Source: Paenibacillus larvae subsp. larvae (GTDB lineage Bacteria; Bacillota; Bacilli; Paenibacillales; NBRC-103111). From it: a stretch of 64,000 nt of DNA. Shown here in pieces: positions 1 to 9,070 of the stretch. Every line of letters begins with the position of its first letter. The first letter of the stretch is position 1. The DNA lies in contig NZ_CP019687.1 of NCBI RefSeq assembly GCF_002003265.1, positions 4,159,501 to 4,223,500 on the forward strand. Reading direction: 5' to 3'. Below the pieces are notes generated by a model. That model ran no database searches and was not told the origin of the DNA. It saw nothing but the letters and a program-made list of their open reading frames with translations. Made by a program: the position numbers and the translations under genes.

Positions 1-227
1 CTGAACGGGCGGATCAGAATTATACGGAACAGCAGGTTCGTAATGAGGTATCAAAAAAGCATGAAGGTGCTGAAATCCTGCGCATAAATGCAGGCAAATT
101 AAAGGACGAATATGTATGGGAAGTGTTTTATTCCGTCAAAGACAATAAAACCAAACGTTATTATTACGATTATTATAAATTTGCAGACGGTACTTTTATA
201 GATACGTATACGCTCAGCTTACAATAA
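1..227 (+). CDS. ypmB: YpmB-like PepSY/DUF5590 protein, C-terminal part
   Basis: An open frame already running at the window edge (codons in phase with base 3) ends at TAA 225-227, giving about 74 residues. The segment contains VWEVFYSVKD, a Tyr-rich RYYYDYYKFADG stretch and the ending TYTLSLQ, the style of the C-terminal PepSY-like domain of YpmB, a membrane-anchored extracytoplasmic protein. In Bacillus subtilis ypmB lies just before aspB-asnS-dnaD; asnS and dnaD follow here about 4.6 kb downstream, which supports the assignment. The N-terminus with the expected membrane anchor is outside the window. The terminator stem begins inside the last codons. Function is not established; family identification is from sequence style and neighbourhood. 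Confidence 0.6.
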   Translation, partial: ERADQNYTEQQVRNEVSKKHEGAEILRINAGKLKDEYVWEVFYSVKDNKTKRYYYDYYKFADGTFIDTYTLSLQ

Positions 228-241
228 GCTGAGTTTTTTTT
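213..241 (+). terminator. Rho-independent terminator after ypmB
   Basis: CTCAGCTTA and TAAGCTGAG form a perfect 9-bp stem around a CAA loop, followed by eight T. The stem includes the stop codon of the preceding gene. Confidence 0.88.
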
Positions 242-355
242 CACATTTTCCCACTCTTTTCTTTCGGTATTTTGTCCTCCACTATGATATACTTTTGTTT
301 GAAGATTTATTTGCTATACGAACGTATAGATGAACCTACAGAAAGGGGGACGTTT

Positions 356-904
356 ATGAGAAAGCTGCGTCTCTTTCCTATTGTGATAAGTGTCGTAATA
401 ACAGCGTCTGTTTTATTTGGCGGATGGTTTGCCTATCAAAGTTTCGCGATGGAAAGTCCTTTCTCTCAGATCATCAGTAAAACTCCCGGTGTGGAGGATT
501 CTACCATAGAGTTTGGCAAAAGCCAGGTGAATGTGAAAGTCACACCTAAAGAGAATGCTAGTTTGAGAGAAATCTATCAATATATCGAAAAAGAAGGAAG
601 GTCCTTGCTCGGGTCCCGGAAATTAAATGTAGAGGTGAAGGGGAACGATCCTTCCAAAGAATTGGAACAATGGTGGTCCAGGTCCCTGTTTGATGTGGCG
701 CAGGCCATGGAAACCAGGCATTATGGGGACATCCCGGCTGCATTGGAAAAGCATGCTGCAGAAATGGCGGGTTTGAATGTGAAAACGGAGATGGACAACA
801 AGAATGTATATATCACGCTGACGAAAGGTCAGGAAAGTAAAAATCTGATCCTGCCGCGGACATCGGCAAAGATAGGAGTGTGGCCGAATGAGCAGGTACA
901 GTAG
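356..904 (+). CDS. Membrane-anchored conserved hypothetical protein upstream of FtsH-like protease
   Basis: A 182-residue protein. I chose ATG 356 over an in-frame start at 272 because GAAAGGGGG lies 6-10 bases before it and because it begins with a short basic stretch (MRKLR) and one hydrophobic helix (about residues 6-30), a signal anchor. The rest is a hydrophilic extracytoplasmic domain with no motif I recognise. Its last 17 bases overlap the start of the FtsH-like gene, so the two are probably translationally coupled and act together at the membrane. A role as regulator or substrate adaptor of the protease is inference. Confidence 0.7.
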   Translation: MRKLRLFPIVISVVITASVLFGGWFAYQSFAMESPFSQIISKTPGVEDSTIEFGKSQVNVKVTPKENASLREIYQYIEKEGRSLLGSRKLNVEVKGNDPSKELEQWWSRSLFDVAQAMETRHYGDIPAALEKHAAEMAGLNVKTEMDNKNVYITLTKGQESKNLILPRTSAKIGVWPNEQVQ

Positions 905-2438
905 AGAAATTTTAATCGGGGCTCTGCCCGTTGTCATTATTTTTCTTCTTTATATCGGGGTAAGTCCCCTGCCACTGTTATTCACAGCGGGTCTGATCGG
1001 CATGAGTTACTATCTGATCAAACAACGTGGAGGAGGACAGGCTGTTTTTATGGGCCGCCAACAAAGGCGCTCGGGCCGCAAGCCCACCTATTTGACGTTT
1101 GAGCAAATCGGGGGACAGGACCGCGCCAAGAATGAATTGATCGAAGCACTTGATTTTCTGATCAAACCAGAGCAAATTGAAAGGCTGGGAATCCGTCCGT
1201 TAAAAGGCATTCTGCTGACCGGGCCGCCGGGAACCGGTAAAACCTTGATGGCAAAGGCTGCCGCTCATTATACGAATTCGGTTTTCGTGGCCGCATCCGG
1301 CTCTGAATTCGTGGAAATGTATGTAGGTGTAGGAGCCAGCCGCATCCGTAACCTGTTTCAGGATGCCAGAAACCGGGCTCAGAAAGAAGACAAAGAAAAT
1401 GCCGTAATCTTTATTGATGAGATTGATGTGATCGGTGGAAAAAGGGATGGGGGCCAGCAAAGGGAATATGATCAGACATTGAACCAGCTGCTGACGGAGA
1501 TGGACGGAATTCATTCGGTCCAAACTCCCCGCATTCTTATTATTGCGGCCACTAACCGTAAGGAAATGCTGGACAGTGCTCTGCTTCGTCCCGGCCGATT
1601 CGACCGTCATATAGAAGTGGATCTGCCTGATAAGAAAGGCCGTCAGGCCATCCTGGAGATCCATGCCCAAAATAAACCTCTGGAGGAAAGTGCTGACCTG
1701 ATGAAGGTTGCGGAGCAGACATTCGGATTTTCCGGAGCCCAGTTGGAAAGCGTTCTGAATGAGGCGGCAATTTATGCCATGAGGGAAAGCTGCGAAGTTA
1801 TTCACCAGAAACATTTATCATCCGCAATTGACAAGGTGATGATGGGAGAGAAAACAGACCGGGAATCCACGCAGGAGGAAAAAGAACGTGTTGCTTATCA
1901 TGAGCTGGGACATGCCATTATGGCAGAGCTGGTCCGCCCGGATTCTGTCTCCCAGGTAGCTCTGAGTCCCCGGGGTAAAGCACTTGGTTATGTACGTCAT
2001 AATCCCCCACAGGATCTTTATCTGTATACCAAGGATGCCATTGAAGAACAAATTATGATCGCAATGGCCGGAGCCGCTTCGGAGGAGATTTTTTACGGAA
2101 ACCGCAGTACAGGTTCCAAAAATGACTTTGAACAGGCCCTCCGGATGGTCCGGACCATGATGGATTCTGGACTTACCTCTCTAGGTATTATTGATTTGGA
2201 CATGGTAACAAAAGAAGAGCTGATGAAAGAAAATACGCTGATAATGAATGAGCTGTTTGCCAAAACAAAAACGATGCTGGAACAGCACCGGATTGTCTTC
2301 GAACAGTCTCTGGCGATCCTTCTGAAAGAGGAAATTCTATCAGGACAGCAGTTCCGCAAGCTGCTGGAAGAAAGTAAACAGCTAATCAACCAGGAAAAAA
2401 CAGATTCATCGTCTATTAAGGCGGCTGTTCCCCAATGA
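888..2438 (+). CDS. Short FtsH-family AAA ATPase/zinc metalloprotease
   Basis: A 516-residue membrane ATP-dependent protease. Two N-terminal hydrophobic helices (about 7-25 and 28-42) leave almost no external domain. The AAA module has Walker A GPPGTGKT (about 106-113), Walker B VIFIDEID and a second region of homology with LLRPGRFDRH. The peptidase carries the zinc site YHELGHAIM (HEXXH) and a later SKNDFEQA segment that should hold the third, acidic ligand, so it looks catalytically complete. It is clearly shorter than housekeeping FtsH (roughly 600-650 residues), lacking the periplasmic-type insert and the usual tail, so I read it as a paralogue and do not call it ftsH. It starts inside the preceding membrane-protein gene. 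Substrate is unknown. Confidence 0.85.
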   Translation: MSRYSREILIGALPVVIIFLLYIGVSPLPLLFTAGLIGMSYYLIKQRGGGQAVFMGRQQRRSGRKPTYLTFEQIGGQDRAKNELIEALDFLIKPEQIERLGIRPLKGILLTGPPGTGKTLMAKAAAHYTNSVFVAASGSEFVEMYVGVGASRIRNLFQDARNRAQKEDKENAVIFIDEIDVIGGKRDGGQQREYDQTLNQLLTEMDGIHSVQTPRILIIAATNRKEMLDSALLRPGRFDRHIEVDLPDKKGRQAILEIHAQNKPLEESADLMKVAEQTFGFSGAQLESVLNEAAIYAMRESCEVIHQKHLSSAIDKVMMGEKTDRESTQEEKERVAYHELGHAIMAELVRPDSVSQVALSPRGKALGYVRHNPPQDLYLYTKDAIEEQIMIAMAGAASEEIFYGNRSTGSKNDFEQALRMVRTMMDSGLTSLGIIDLDMVTKEELMKENTLIMNELFAKTKTMLEQHRIVFEQSLAILLKEEILSGQQFRKLLEESKQLINQEKTDSSSIKAAVPQ

Positions 2439-2668
2439 AAGAAAAGCCAATAAATTTAGAAAAAGCCGTACGATTCCATATGCACTGCTCAAAGGATTCG
2501 TTTGCGGCTTTTGCCCTTTCTGGCACATACACTTCCTGCCAATATTGCGAAAGCCTTTTGAACGTTTTGTATATACTAATGAAAATGTGGGTAATTCGGT
2601 GTATCATAAAAAAGATGTGTGACCATATAAATTGAATCCAACAATTTAGTAGGAAAAGGAGTCTAACC

Positions 2669-3541
2669 ATGCAATTTAAAAAAGTAGGCGTGATTGGTGG
2701 CGGCACGATGGGCCAGGGCATTGCCGAAATGCTGGCTGGCAAAGGCATTGATGTCGTACTTGTAGAAAAAAATACAGAAAGAATGGAATTTGCCTGGGAC
2801 CAAATTGAAGTGAGTTTGGACAAACAACTGGAAAAATGGGCGATTACAGGAGTAGAGAAAAAGCTTATCCTTTCCCGCATTCATAAAACTGCCGAACTGT
2901 CCGAAGTGGCAGATTGTGACATGGTAATTGAAACGATCAGTGAAGAATTGGGTTTGAAAAAAGCCTTATTTACAGAACTGGACGGCATTTGCGGTTCCGA
3001 GATTATTCTGGCCAGCAACACGTCCACGCTTAGTTTGACAGAACTGGGCTCCTCTACCAAGCATCCGGAACGCGTGATCGGACTGCATTTTATCCACCCG
3101 GTTGCAAAAAGGGATTTAGTAGAAATTATCCGTGGTCTGAAAACTTCCGAGAATACTTATTTACGCACTCGCCGCTTTGTGGAAGAAGTGCTTCAAAAAA
3201 CAGCGATTAAGGTTTATGAGTCTCCGGGGTTTGTCACATCTCGGCTTATTTGCCTGCTCATTAACGAGGCGGTACACACGCTTGCTGAACGTGTGGCATC
3301 TGCGGAAGATATTGATCTTGCCATGAAAAGCGGCTATGAGTTCCGCCTTGGACCACTTGAAATGGCGGACCGTTTTGGCTTGGATTCCGTATTGGCCGCA
3401 CTGGAAAGAATGTTCCGTGAGTTTGGCGATTTGAAATACCGTCCGTCTTTCCTGCTGAAGCAAATGGTCCATGCCGGACACCTGGGTGTGAAGACGGGAG
3501 ACGGATTTTTCAAGTATGACAAGGATGGTGACCGGATATGA
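2669..3541 (+). CDS. 3-hydroxyacyl-CoA (3-hydroxybutyryl-CoA) dehydrogenase
   Basis: A 290-residue NAD-dependent enzyme interconverting 3-hydroxyacyl-CoA and 3-ketoacyl-CoA. The N-terminal Rossmann fold shows GVIGGGTMGQGIAEML; the middle has ASNTSTLSLTEL and GLHFIHPV, in which the His of HFIHP is the family's catalytic base; the C-terminal helical domain has the GPLEMADRFGLD segment. Length matches single-domain members such as Hbd/MmgB. ATG 2669 is preceded by AGGAAAAGGAG at good spacing. It overlaps acetate kinase by ATGA, suggesting a joint role in short-chain acyl metabolism or overflow. Whether the true substrate is C4 cannot be told from sequence, so no symbol is given. Confidence 0.88.
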   Translation: MQFKKVGVIGGGTMGQGIAEMLAGKGIDVVLVEKNTERMEFAWDQIEVSLDKQLEKWAITGVEKKLILSRIHKTAELSEVADCDMVIETISEELGLKKALFTELDGICGSEIILASNTSTLSLTELGSSTKHPERVIGLHFIHPVAKRDLVEIIRGLKTSENTYLRTRRFVEEVLQKTAIKVYESPGFVTSRLICLLINEAVHTLAERVASAEDIDLAMKSGYEFRLGPLEMADRFGLDSVLAALERMFREFGDLKYRPSFLLKQMVHAGHLGVKTGDGFFKYDKDGDRI

Positions 3542-4743
3542 AAATCCTCGTAATCAATGCAGGAAGTTCTTCTCTGAAATATCAATTGTATAATATGAAC
3601 GACCAATCCGTATCAGCCAAAGGCCTAGTTGAACGGATTGGAATGGAATCAGCTATCTTGACCCATGAACCAACAGGAAAAGAAGAAGTTCGGGAAGTAA
3701 GCGAAATCCTGGAACACAATACTGCAATCCGGAAAGTGCTTGATAAATTGGTTCATAAGGAGCATGGTGTTATTCAATCTACGAATGAGATTGACGCGGT
3801 GGGACACCGGATTGTGCATGGAGGAGAGTCCTTCTCCGGATCAGTGATCGTGACGGAAGAAATGAAGATGGAGATTAAACGTCTTTTCGATCTGGCTCCT
3901 CTGCATAACCCGGCAGGTATGCTCGGTATTCAAGCGGTAGAGGTAAACATGCCGGACGTACCTCAAGTGGCTGTGTTCGATACCGCGTTCCATCAGACTA
4001 TGGAACCGCATGCTTATATGTATGCCATCCCGCAAGTACTGTATAAAAAGCATAAGGTGCGCCGGTATGGCTTTCATGGGACTTCCCATCAGTATGTCAG
4101 TGAACGTGCAGCCAAGTTCCTGAATAAGCCTCTGGAAGAACTAAAGATTGTAACAGCCCATATCGGAAATGGAGCAAGCTGTACTGCCATTATGAATGGT
4201 AAATCTGTGGACACAAGCATGGGAATGACCCCGTTGGAAGGACTTATGATGGGAACCCGCAGCGGTGACCTGGACCCGGCTGTTGTTCCTTATGCAATGG
4301 GCAAGGAAGATTTAACCCTTAATGAAGTAAATTCCATGCTTAATAAGCATAGCGGACTCCTGGCCATCTCGGGAATCAGCAGCGATTTGCGCGAAATCAC
4401 AAATGCGATGGAAGAAGGCGACAAAAAAGCTCAGCTCGCTTTTGATATGTACACGTACCGGATCCGCAAATATATTGGTGCATATGCTGCTGCCATGAAC
4501 GGAATTGACGTTTTGGTATTTACCGCCGGAGCCGGTGAAAATTCGGTTATACTCAGGGAAGCCGTTTGTGAAAACCTGTCTTTCCTTGGTATCGAGTTTG
4601 ATAAAGAACGTAATGCAACCGGACGTGGCATTGAAAAGAGCATCAGTACAGATGAGTCAAAAGTACAAGTTCTGGTTATCCCTACCAATGAAGAATGGGT
4701 TATCGCCAGCGATACGTATAGACTGGTTAAGAACCAAGCATAA
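3538..4743 (+). CDS. ackA: Acetate kinase
   Basis: A 401-residue ASKHA-fold kinase that makes ATP from acetyl phosphate and ADP (reversible), in the cytosol. Seen: the start MKILVINAGSSSLKYQLY, VGHRIVHGGE, VFDTAFHQTM, RRYGFHGTSHQYV, AHIGNGASC, DTSMGMTPLEG and the C-terminal FTAGAGENS, all acetate-kinase signatures. Length fits AckA (about 395-400) rather than butyrate kinase (about 360-370). The ATG overlaps the stop of the dehydrogenase (ATGA), so the pair is an operon. No phosphotransacetylase gene is in the window. Confidence 0.95.
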   Translation: MKILVINAGSSSLKYQLYNMNDQSVSAKGLVERIGMESAILTHEPTGKEEVREVSEILEHNTAIRKVLDKLVHKEHGVIQSTNEIDAVGHRIVHGGESFSGSVIVTEEMKMEIKRLFDLAPLHNPAGMLGIQAVEVNMPDVPQVAVFDTAFHQTMEPHAYMYAIPQVLYKKHKVRRYGFHGTSHQYVSERAAKFLNKPLEELKIVTAHIGNGASCTAIMNGKSVDTSMGMTPLEGLMMGTRSGDLDPAVVPYAMGKEDLTLNEVNSMLNKHSGLLAISGISSDLREITNAMEEGDKKAQLAFDMYTYRIRKYIGAYAAAMNGIDVLVFTAGAGENSVILREAVCENLSFLGIEFDKERNATGRGIEKSISTDESKVQVLVIPTNEEWVIASDTYRLVKNQA

Positions 4744-4816
4744 ACGGATAAAATGTAGTACAATAGGATGATGAGACACAAGATGTTACTTCATCCTTAG
4801 GAGGAATTGGTTAGGC

Positions 4817-6115
4817 ATGAGCACTACTTGCATGATTCGGGATGTCAAGCACCACGTCGGACAATCCGTACGTATCGGATGCTGGCTCCACAATAAACGT
4901 TCCAGCGGAAAAATCCAATTTCTGCAGCTTCGTGACGGCTCAGGCTTTATTCAGGGCGTTGTAGTAAAAAGTGAAGTGAATGAACAAGTCTGGGATGCGG
5001 CTTCCAAGCTGACTCAGGAAAGTTCCTTATATGTTACAGGAACAGTCAGAGAAGATGACCGCAGCCAAAGCGGATTTGAACTGACGGTTGATCATGTAGA
5101 GATCATTCAGATTACCCACGAGTATCCGGTTACACCGAAAGAACACGGGGTTGATTTCCTGATGGATCATCGCCATCTGTGGCTGCGTGCTCCCCGGCAA
5201 CGAGCCATTATGGTGATACGTTCCCAAATTATCCGTGCGGTTCAGGAATACTTTGATGAGAGAGGCTTTCACCTTGTTGATACGCCAATTTTGACTCCAT
5301 CTTCCTGTGAAGGAACAACAAATCTGTTTCACACGAAGTACTTTGATGAAGATGCTTATTTAACCCAGAGTGGACAATTGTATATAGAAGCTGCGGCTAT
5401 GGCACTTGGCCGGGTGTATTCGTTCGGTCCTACCTTCCGTGCGGAGAAATCCAAGACCCGCCGCCACCTGATTGAATTCTGGATGATCGAACCGGAGATG
5501 GCTTTTGTGGAACACGAAGAGAGTCTGAGGATCCAGGAAGAATTCGTAGCCCATATTATTAAATCCGTATTGACCCATTGCCAAAAAGAATTGAAAGTGC
5601 TGGGCCGGGATACATCCAAGCTGGAAGCATGTGTGACACCATTCCCGCGCATTGCCTATGATGAGGCGGTTGAGTTTCTGCATGAGAACGGCTTTGAGGA
5701 TTTTAAATGGGGAGAAGATTTCGGGGCTCCGCATGAGACTGCCATTGCCGAGGCTTATAATAAGCCTGTATTCATTACTCATTACCCGACAGAGATCAAA
5801 GCTTTCTATATGAAGCCTGATCCTAACCGCCCGGAAGTAGTGCTTTGTGCGGATTTAATCGCACCTGAAGGTTACGGGGAAATCATTGGCGGAAGTCAGA
5901 GGATCGATGATCCCGAGCTGATGGAGCAAAGATTTAAAGAGCACGGACTTTCCGAGGAAGCTTACCAATGGTATATGGATCTCCGCAGATACGGAACAGT
6001 GCCTCATTGCGGTTTTGGACTTGGCCTTGAACGTACAGTTGCCTGGATCTGTGGTCTCGACCATGTACGTGAGACGATTCCTTTCCCTCGTCTCTTGTAT
6101 CGTTTGTATCCGTAA
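4817..6115 (+). CDS. asnS: Asparaginyl-tRNA synthetase
   Basis: A 432-residue class IIb synthetase that charges tRNA-Asn. The N-terminal OB-fold anticodon-binding domain (about 1-115) has [20 protein letters not shown]. The catalytic domain shows motif 2 ([20 protein letters not shown]) and motif 3 ([17 protein letters not shown]). It lacks the GAD insert of bacterial AspRS. ATG 4817 follows a TAGGAGG box about a dozen bases upstream. It is followed 24 bases on by dnaD, the order also seen in Bacillus subtilis; aspB, which precedes asnS there, is absent here. Confidence 0.93.
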   Translation: MSTTCMIRDVKHHVGQSVRIGCWLHNKRSSGKIQFLQLRDGSGFIQGVVVKSEVNEQVWDAASKLTQESSLYVTGTVREDDRSQSGFELTVDHVEIIQITHEYPVTPKEHGVDFLMDHRHLWLRAPRQRAIMVIRSQIIRAVQEYFDERGFHLVDTPILTPSSCEGTTNLFHTKYFDEDAYLTQSGQLYIEAAAMALGRVYSFGPTFRAEKSKTRRHLIEFWMIEPEMAFVEHEESLRIQEEFVAHIIKSVLTHCQKELKVLGRDTSKLEACVTPFPRIAYDEAVEFLHENGFEDFKWGEDFGAPHETAIAEAYNKPVFITHYPTEIKAFYMKPDPNRPEVVLCADLIAPEGYGEIIGGSQRIDDPELMEQRFKEHGLSEEAYQWYMDLRRYGTVPHCGFGLGLERTVAWICGLDHVRETIPFPRLLYRLYP

Positions 6116-6139
6116 ACGAAGCAACCAGGGGGGATCTGA

Positions 6140-6811
6140 ATGACATTTCATGTTTCGCAGCATAAGCTGCAAAGATCAGCCCTCAGACAGGGGATCAAGG
6201 AAGGATCGTTATCCATTCCTTATATACTTTTGCGGGGATACTCCCGACTGCATCTTTCCGAGCTGGATATGATGCTGCTGCTCCATCTGATTGCCTTTGT
6301 GGATAAAGAAAAAATTCAGTTTCCGACGATTCAGGAGCTTCAAGAAAGAATGTCGGCTCCCCCGGAGCTGGTTATTTCTTCGCTGCAAAAATTGCTAAAA
6401 GAAAAAATTATTCTAATTGAAGATCACAAGGATGAAGAAACGGGCATCCACTATGAGAGGTACAATCTGGACCCGCTTTATGACAAGATAGCAGACTTGG
6501 TTTTGGATGAGCAGCTCAAAAGAATGGAAGAGCATCCGGCTGAACCGGAGGGCAGTGGGAATCTTTTCTCCATTTTTGAACAGGAGTTTGCCAGACCCCT
6601 CACTCCCATGGAACTGGAGACTATATCCGGGTGGTTGGATCAGGATCAGTATGCTGAAGAACTTATTCTGGCTGCTTTAAAAGAAGCCGTATTTGCCGGA
6701 AAGATACATTTCCGTTATATTGACCGCATTCTGCTGGAATGGGGACGCAACCGGATTCAAACCGCCCAGCAGGCAAAGGAATTTACCCAGCGTTTCCGCG
6801 GTTCCAGATAG
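6140..6811 (+). CDS. dnaD: DnaD-family replication initiation protein
   Basis: A 223-residue primosomal protein that remodels origin DNA for helicase loading with DnaB and DnaI. The N-terminal winged helix (about 25-100) includes LSELDMMLLLHLIAF and VISSLQKLLKEKII; the C-terminal DnaB/DnaD helical domain (about 120-215) has FEQEFARPLTPMELETI, LILAALKEAV and the ending segment YIDRILLEWGRN, typical of the YxxxIL/W motif. ATG 6140 is preceded by CAGGGGGGATC. It follows asnS and ends before a strong terminator, so asnS-dnaD is probably one transcript. nth, the usual next gene, is about 19 kb away. Confidence 0.9.
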   Translation: MTFHVSQHKLQRSALRQGIKEGSLSIPYILLRGYSRLHLSELDMMLLLHLIAFVDKEKIQFPTIQELQERMSAPPELVISSLQKLLKEKIILIEDHKDEETGIHYERYNLDPLYDKIADLVLDEQLKRMEEHPAEPEGSGNLFSIFEQEFARPLTPMELETISGWLDQDQYAEELILAALKEAVFAGKIHFRYIDRILLEWGRNRIQTAQQAKEFTQRFRGSR

Positions 6812-6836
6812 GTCCGGCTTAAATAGAATAAAAATG

Positions 6837-6877
6837 AAAAACCGGTGGTGCTAAAATTCGGCATCACCGGTTTTTTT
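6837..6877 (+). terminator. Terminator between dnaD and relP (bidirectional)
   Basis: AAAACCGGTGGTG pairs with CATCACCGGTTTTTTT around a short loop. The A-run on one side and T-run on the other let it serve both the plus-strand dnaD and the convergent minus-strand relP. Confidence 0.85.
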
Positions 6878-6895
6878 GGGGGAAAAAGGTTCCTT

Positions 6896-7564
6896 TTAAA
6901 TTGTTAATGATGATTCAAGGAAGGGATAAGGAACATCTTCATCCTTGATACTTTGTACTTCGTTACGAATTTGCAGCATTTTTTTGTCCAACTGGTCCGC
7001 CACTAACGCAGCTTCATGAAGATCGTCGAGCAATTTGTCCGGAATCTTTTTGTCAAATTTGTAATAGATGATATGTTCCAGACTGGCCCAGAAATCCATG
7101 GCCATGGTGCGGAGCTGGATTTCCGCATAGATCCATTCTACACCGTGGGGGCGGCTGATTGGCACTTGAACGATAATATGCAGACTCTGATATCCGTTTG
7201 CTTTCGGGTTTTTGATGTAGTCCTTGGTTTGAATTACACGGATGCCGTGTAAATTCAATAGATGTTCATAGACCAGGTAGATATCGGTGATAAAAGGACA
7301 GATAATCCGAATGCCGGCTATATCCTGAATATGCTCTCTGGCACTTTCAATATTCACAGGAAGCCTTTTGCGCTCAAGCTTATTGACAATGCTCATAGGG
7401 GTTTTAACCCGGCGTTTTACATGTTCAATGGGGGTTGTCCGTTTTATTAAATGAAATTCACTTTTAATGTTCGTAAATTTGGTGAAAAGCTCATCTACGG
7501 CAAATTTATAAGGAAGTAAAAATTCCGCCCAGGCGATTTTCTTGTCTTGAATTTGTATACCCAT
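6896..7564 (-). CDS. relP: Small alarmone synthetase (GTP pyrophosphokinase), RelP/YwaC type
   Basis: A 222-residue single-domain RelA/SpoT synthetase making (p)ppGpp from ATP and GTP or GDP. Seen: PIEHVKRRVKTPMSIVNKL, HIQDIAGIRIICPFITDIY, DYIKNPKANGYQSLH (G-loop and catalytic region), EIQLRTMAMDFWASLEH and IYYKFDKKIP. The AMDFWASLEH-IYYK combination matches YwaC/RelP better than YjbM/RelQ. There is no hydrolase, TGS or ACT domain. It stands alone between two terminators. Expression of this type in Bacillus follows cell-wall stress (family knowledge); I could not assign a promoter here. Confidence 0.88.
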   Translation of the reverse strand: MGIQIQDKKIAWAEFLLPYKFAVDELFTKFTNIKSEFHLIKRTTPIEHVKRRVKTPMSIVNKLERKRLPVNIESAREHIQDIAGIRIICPFITDIYLVYEHLLNLHGIRVIQTKDYIKNPKANGYQSLHIIVQVPISRPHGVEWIYAEIQLRTMAMDFWASLEHIIYYKFDKKIPDKLLDDLHEAALVADQLDKKMLQIRNEVQSIKDEDVPYPFLESSLTI

Positions 7565-7720
7565 ACTTAACTCCTTTCAAGTTCAGCAGCCAAAGGGCTT
7601 GGTTATTGCGGGCTTCTACCCTGAATATACCCTTTGTCTATTAAAAAAAGCTGAAAAGTACCTAATAGTTTCTATAATTTTTTCTTTTGTTTATTACGAA
7701 ACTCCCCCACAAAAAGATGC

Positions 7721-7742
7721 AAAAAAAAGAGCCCTTACGGGC
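7721..7742 (-). terminator. Terminator after mtnB
   Basis: On the minus strand GCCCGTAAGGGC folds as a 4-bp GC stem with a 4-base loop and is followed by TCTTTTTTTT. Short but well placed, 14 bases past the mtnB stop. Confidence 0.6.
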
Positions 7743-7755
7743 AAAAGGGATAAAA

Positions 7756-8420
7756 TTACTTTCGTGCGGCTAATAGATGCCAACGGTATACGTATTCGAA
7801 TAAAAATTCAAAGGCTTCCAGATGCCTTTTGGCTTCAAACATATTGGCTCCCCAAGCATAAATTCCATGATTTCGCAGAAGTATTCCCGGAATCCGTGGA
7901 ACCAAGGCTCTCTCTACAAGCCGGGCAATACTGGGTATATCCGCATAGTTGGGAAGGACCGGAATATCGATCCGGGAATCTTCTTCCCAAATGTTAAAAG
8001 CTTTGATTAATTCCACACGCTCCACGGGGACATATCCTTGCTCGGCATACATTTCGGAAATGAGATTATTAAAGACGGTATGAACATGCAAAACGGCACC
8101 CGCATTTGTATGCTTATAAATTTCACAATGGATGAGAGTCTCGGCAGAAGGCTTTAATCCCGTTGCTTCCGCTGGCCGGCCGTTCTCATCTACAATCAGG
8201 TAATCTTCCGGCGTATGCATGGATTTGTCTTTCCCGCTGGCTGTTACAGCAAAGTGAAACCTCTCATCCTGAGTGGCAGAAAAAGGGGAAGGGGGAGTTT
8301 GACAGATAAGTTGCCGCTAGTTGCGGGAAACCATCCCCGGTCTGCCGCGAATTGCTTGATCGCTTTAAGTTCCTCGAACGCGCGCTGTTTTTGTTCCAGC
8401 GTAAATGCCGTTTGGATCAT
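7756..8420 (-). pseudogene. mtnB: Methylthioribulose-1-phosphate dehydratase, frameshifted
   Basis: MtnB dehydrates 5-methylthioribulose-1-phosphate in methionine salvage; it is a class II aldolase-fold zinc enzyme. The true start is ATG 8420, overlapping the mtnX stop as ATGA: MIQTAFTLEQKQRAFEELK, then RGWFPATSGNLSVKLP. The frame breaks in the run CTCCCCCTTCCCCTTTTTC (plus 8280-8295) and resumes in another phase as DERFHFAVTASGKDKS, continuing through LIHCEIYKHTNAGAVLHVHT (metal-binding HVH) and LLRNHGIYAWG to the stop. Without the shift the protein would be about 220 residues, normal for MtnB. A one-base read error in the run is as likely as real inactivation. Confidence 0.85.
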
Positions 8421-9070
8421 GGGTTCATCTCCTTTAAATGCCGGATAATTTCCGTAAATGTTTCAAAACGGTGGTAAGGATACCCTTTTTTTTTGCACAA
8501 ATCTACCAGATGAGAGCGGGCAAACACTTTCTCCACAAGTTTGGCTCCTTCAAAATCGGTAATGCTATCCCCTATCAAAATGCGTGTATATTCTTCAGGG
8601 TTATAGCCCCGTATGATACTGGTTTTACACATGCCGCAGTCTGCCTGGCAGTACTCATCGCATGAATGAGGCCAAATAATTTCGATGCGGTCCCCTTCAA
8701 AGCTGCTGGCATTGCAGAATATCCGTTCCCGTGGGATTCCGAAAGGCTCAAGGAGAGGGTATACGAAGAAATCGATACCACCGCTTGTGACAAGCAGCTG
8801 TATGTCTTGTTCGCGGCAATACTCCACAAAAGAGCCAAACCCTTCACGTATCCGCGCGTTGCGGATAGGGAAATCCACGACTTCTTTTTGCCTGGAGGCC
8901 GGGATTAAACGGAACATGGCCCCCACCGCCTGACGGATCGAGAGGGACCTCTTCTTAACAAGACGGTGAAGCAGGTCTTCCCAACCCGGAGGCTGTATGT
9001 GCTGCATAATGGCCAGAATATTATCGGATTCGGTTATGGTTCCGTCGAAATCACAGAAGATGACTTTCAT
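8417..9070 (-). CDS. mtnX: 2-hydroxy-3-keto-5-methylthiopentenyl-1-phosphate phosphatase
   Basis: A 217-residue HAD-superfamily phosphatase that dephosphorylates the enol intermediate formed by MtnW. Seen: motif I FCDFDGTIT (nucleophile Asp), motif II with TSGGIDFFV, a cysteine-rich CDEYCQADCGMCK cap segment, and motif IV GDSITDFEGAK. I chose ATG 9070, not the in-frame start at 9085, because it overlaps the mtnW stop as ATGA and begins directly at MKVIFCDFDG. Its own stop overlaps the mtnB start in the same way, so mtnW-mtnX-mtnB are translationally coupled. Confidence 0.9.
   Translation of the reverse strand: MKVIFCDFDGTITESDNILAIMQHIQPPGWEDLLHRLVKKRSLSIRQAVGAMFRLIPASRQKEVVDFPIRNARIREGFGSFVEYCREQDIQLLVTSGGIDFFVYPLLEPFGIPRERIFCNASSFEGDRIEIIWPHSCDEYCQADCGMCKTSIIRGYNPEEYTRILIGDSITDFEGAKLVEKVFARSHLVDLCKKKGYPYHRFETFTEIIRHLKEMNP

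Noticed and set aside
2435-2635. A 66-residue plus-strand reading frame between the FtsH-like gene and the dehydrogenase
   Set aside because: It overlaps the FtsH-like stop, has no ribosome site, and its protein (many Cys and Met, no motif) does not look selected.
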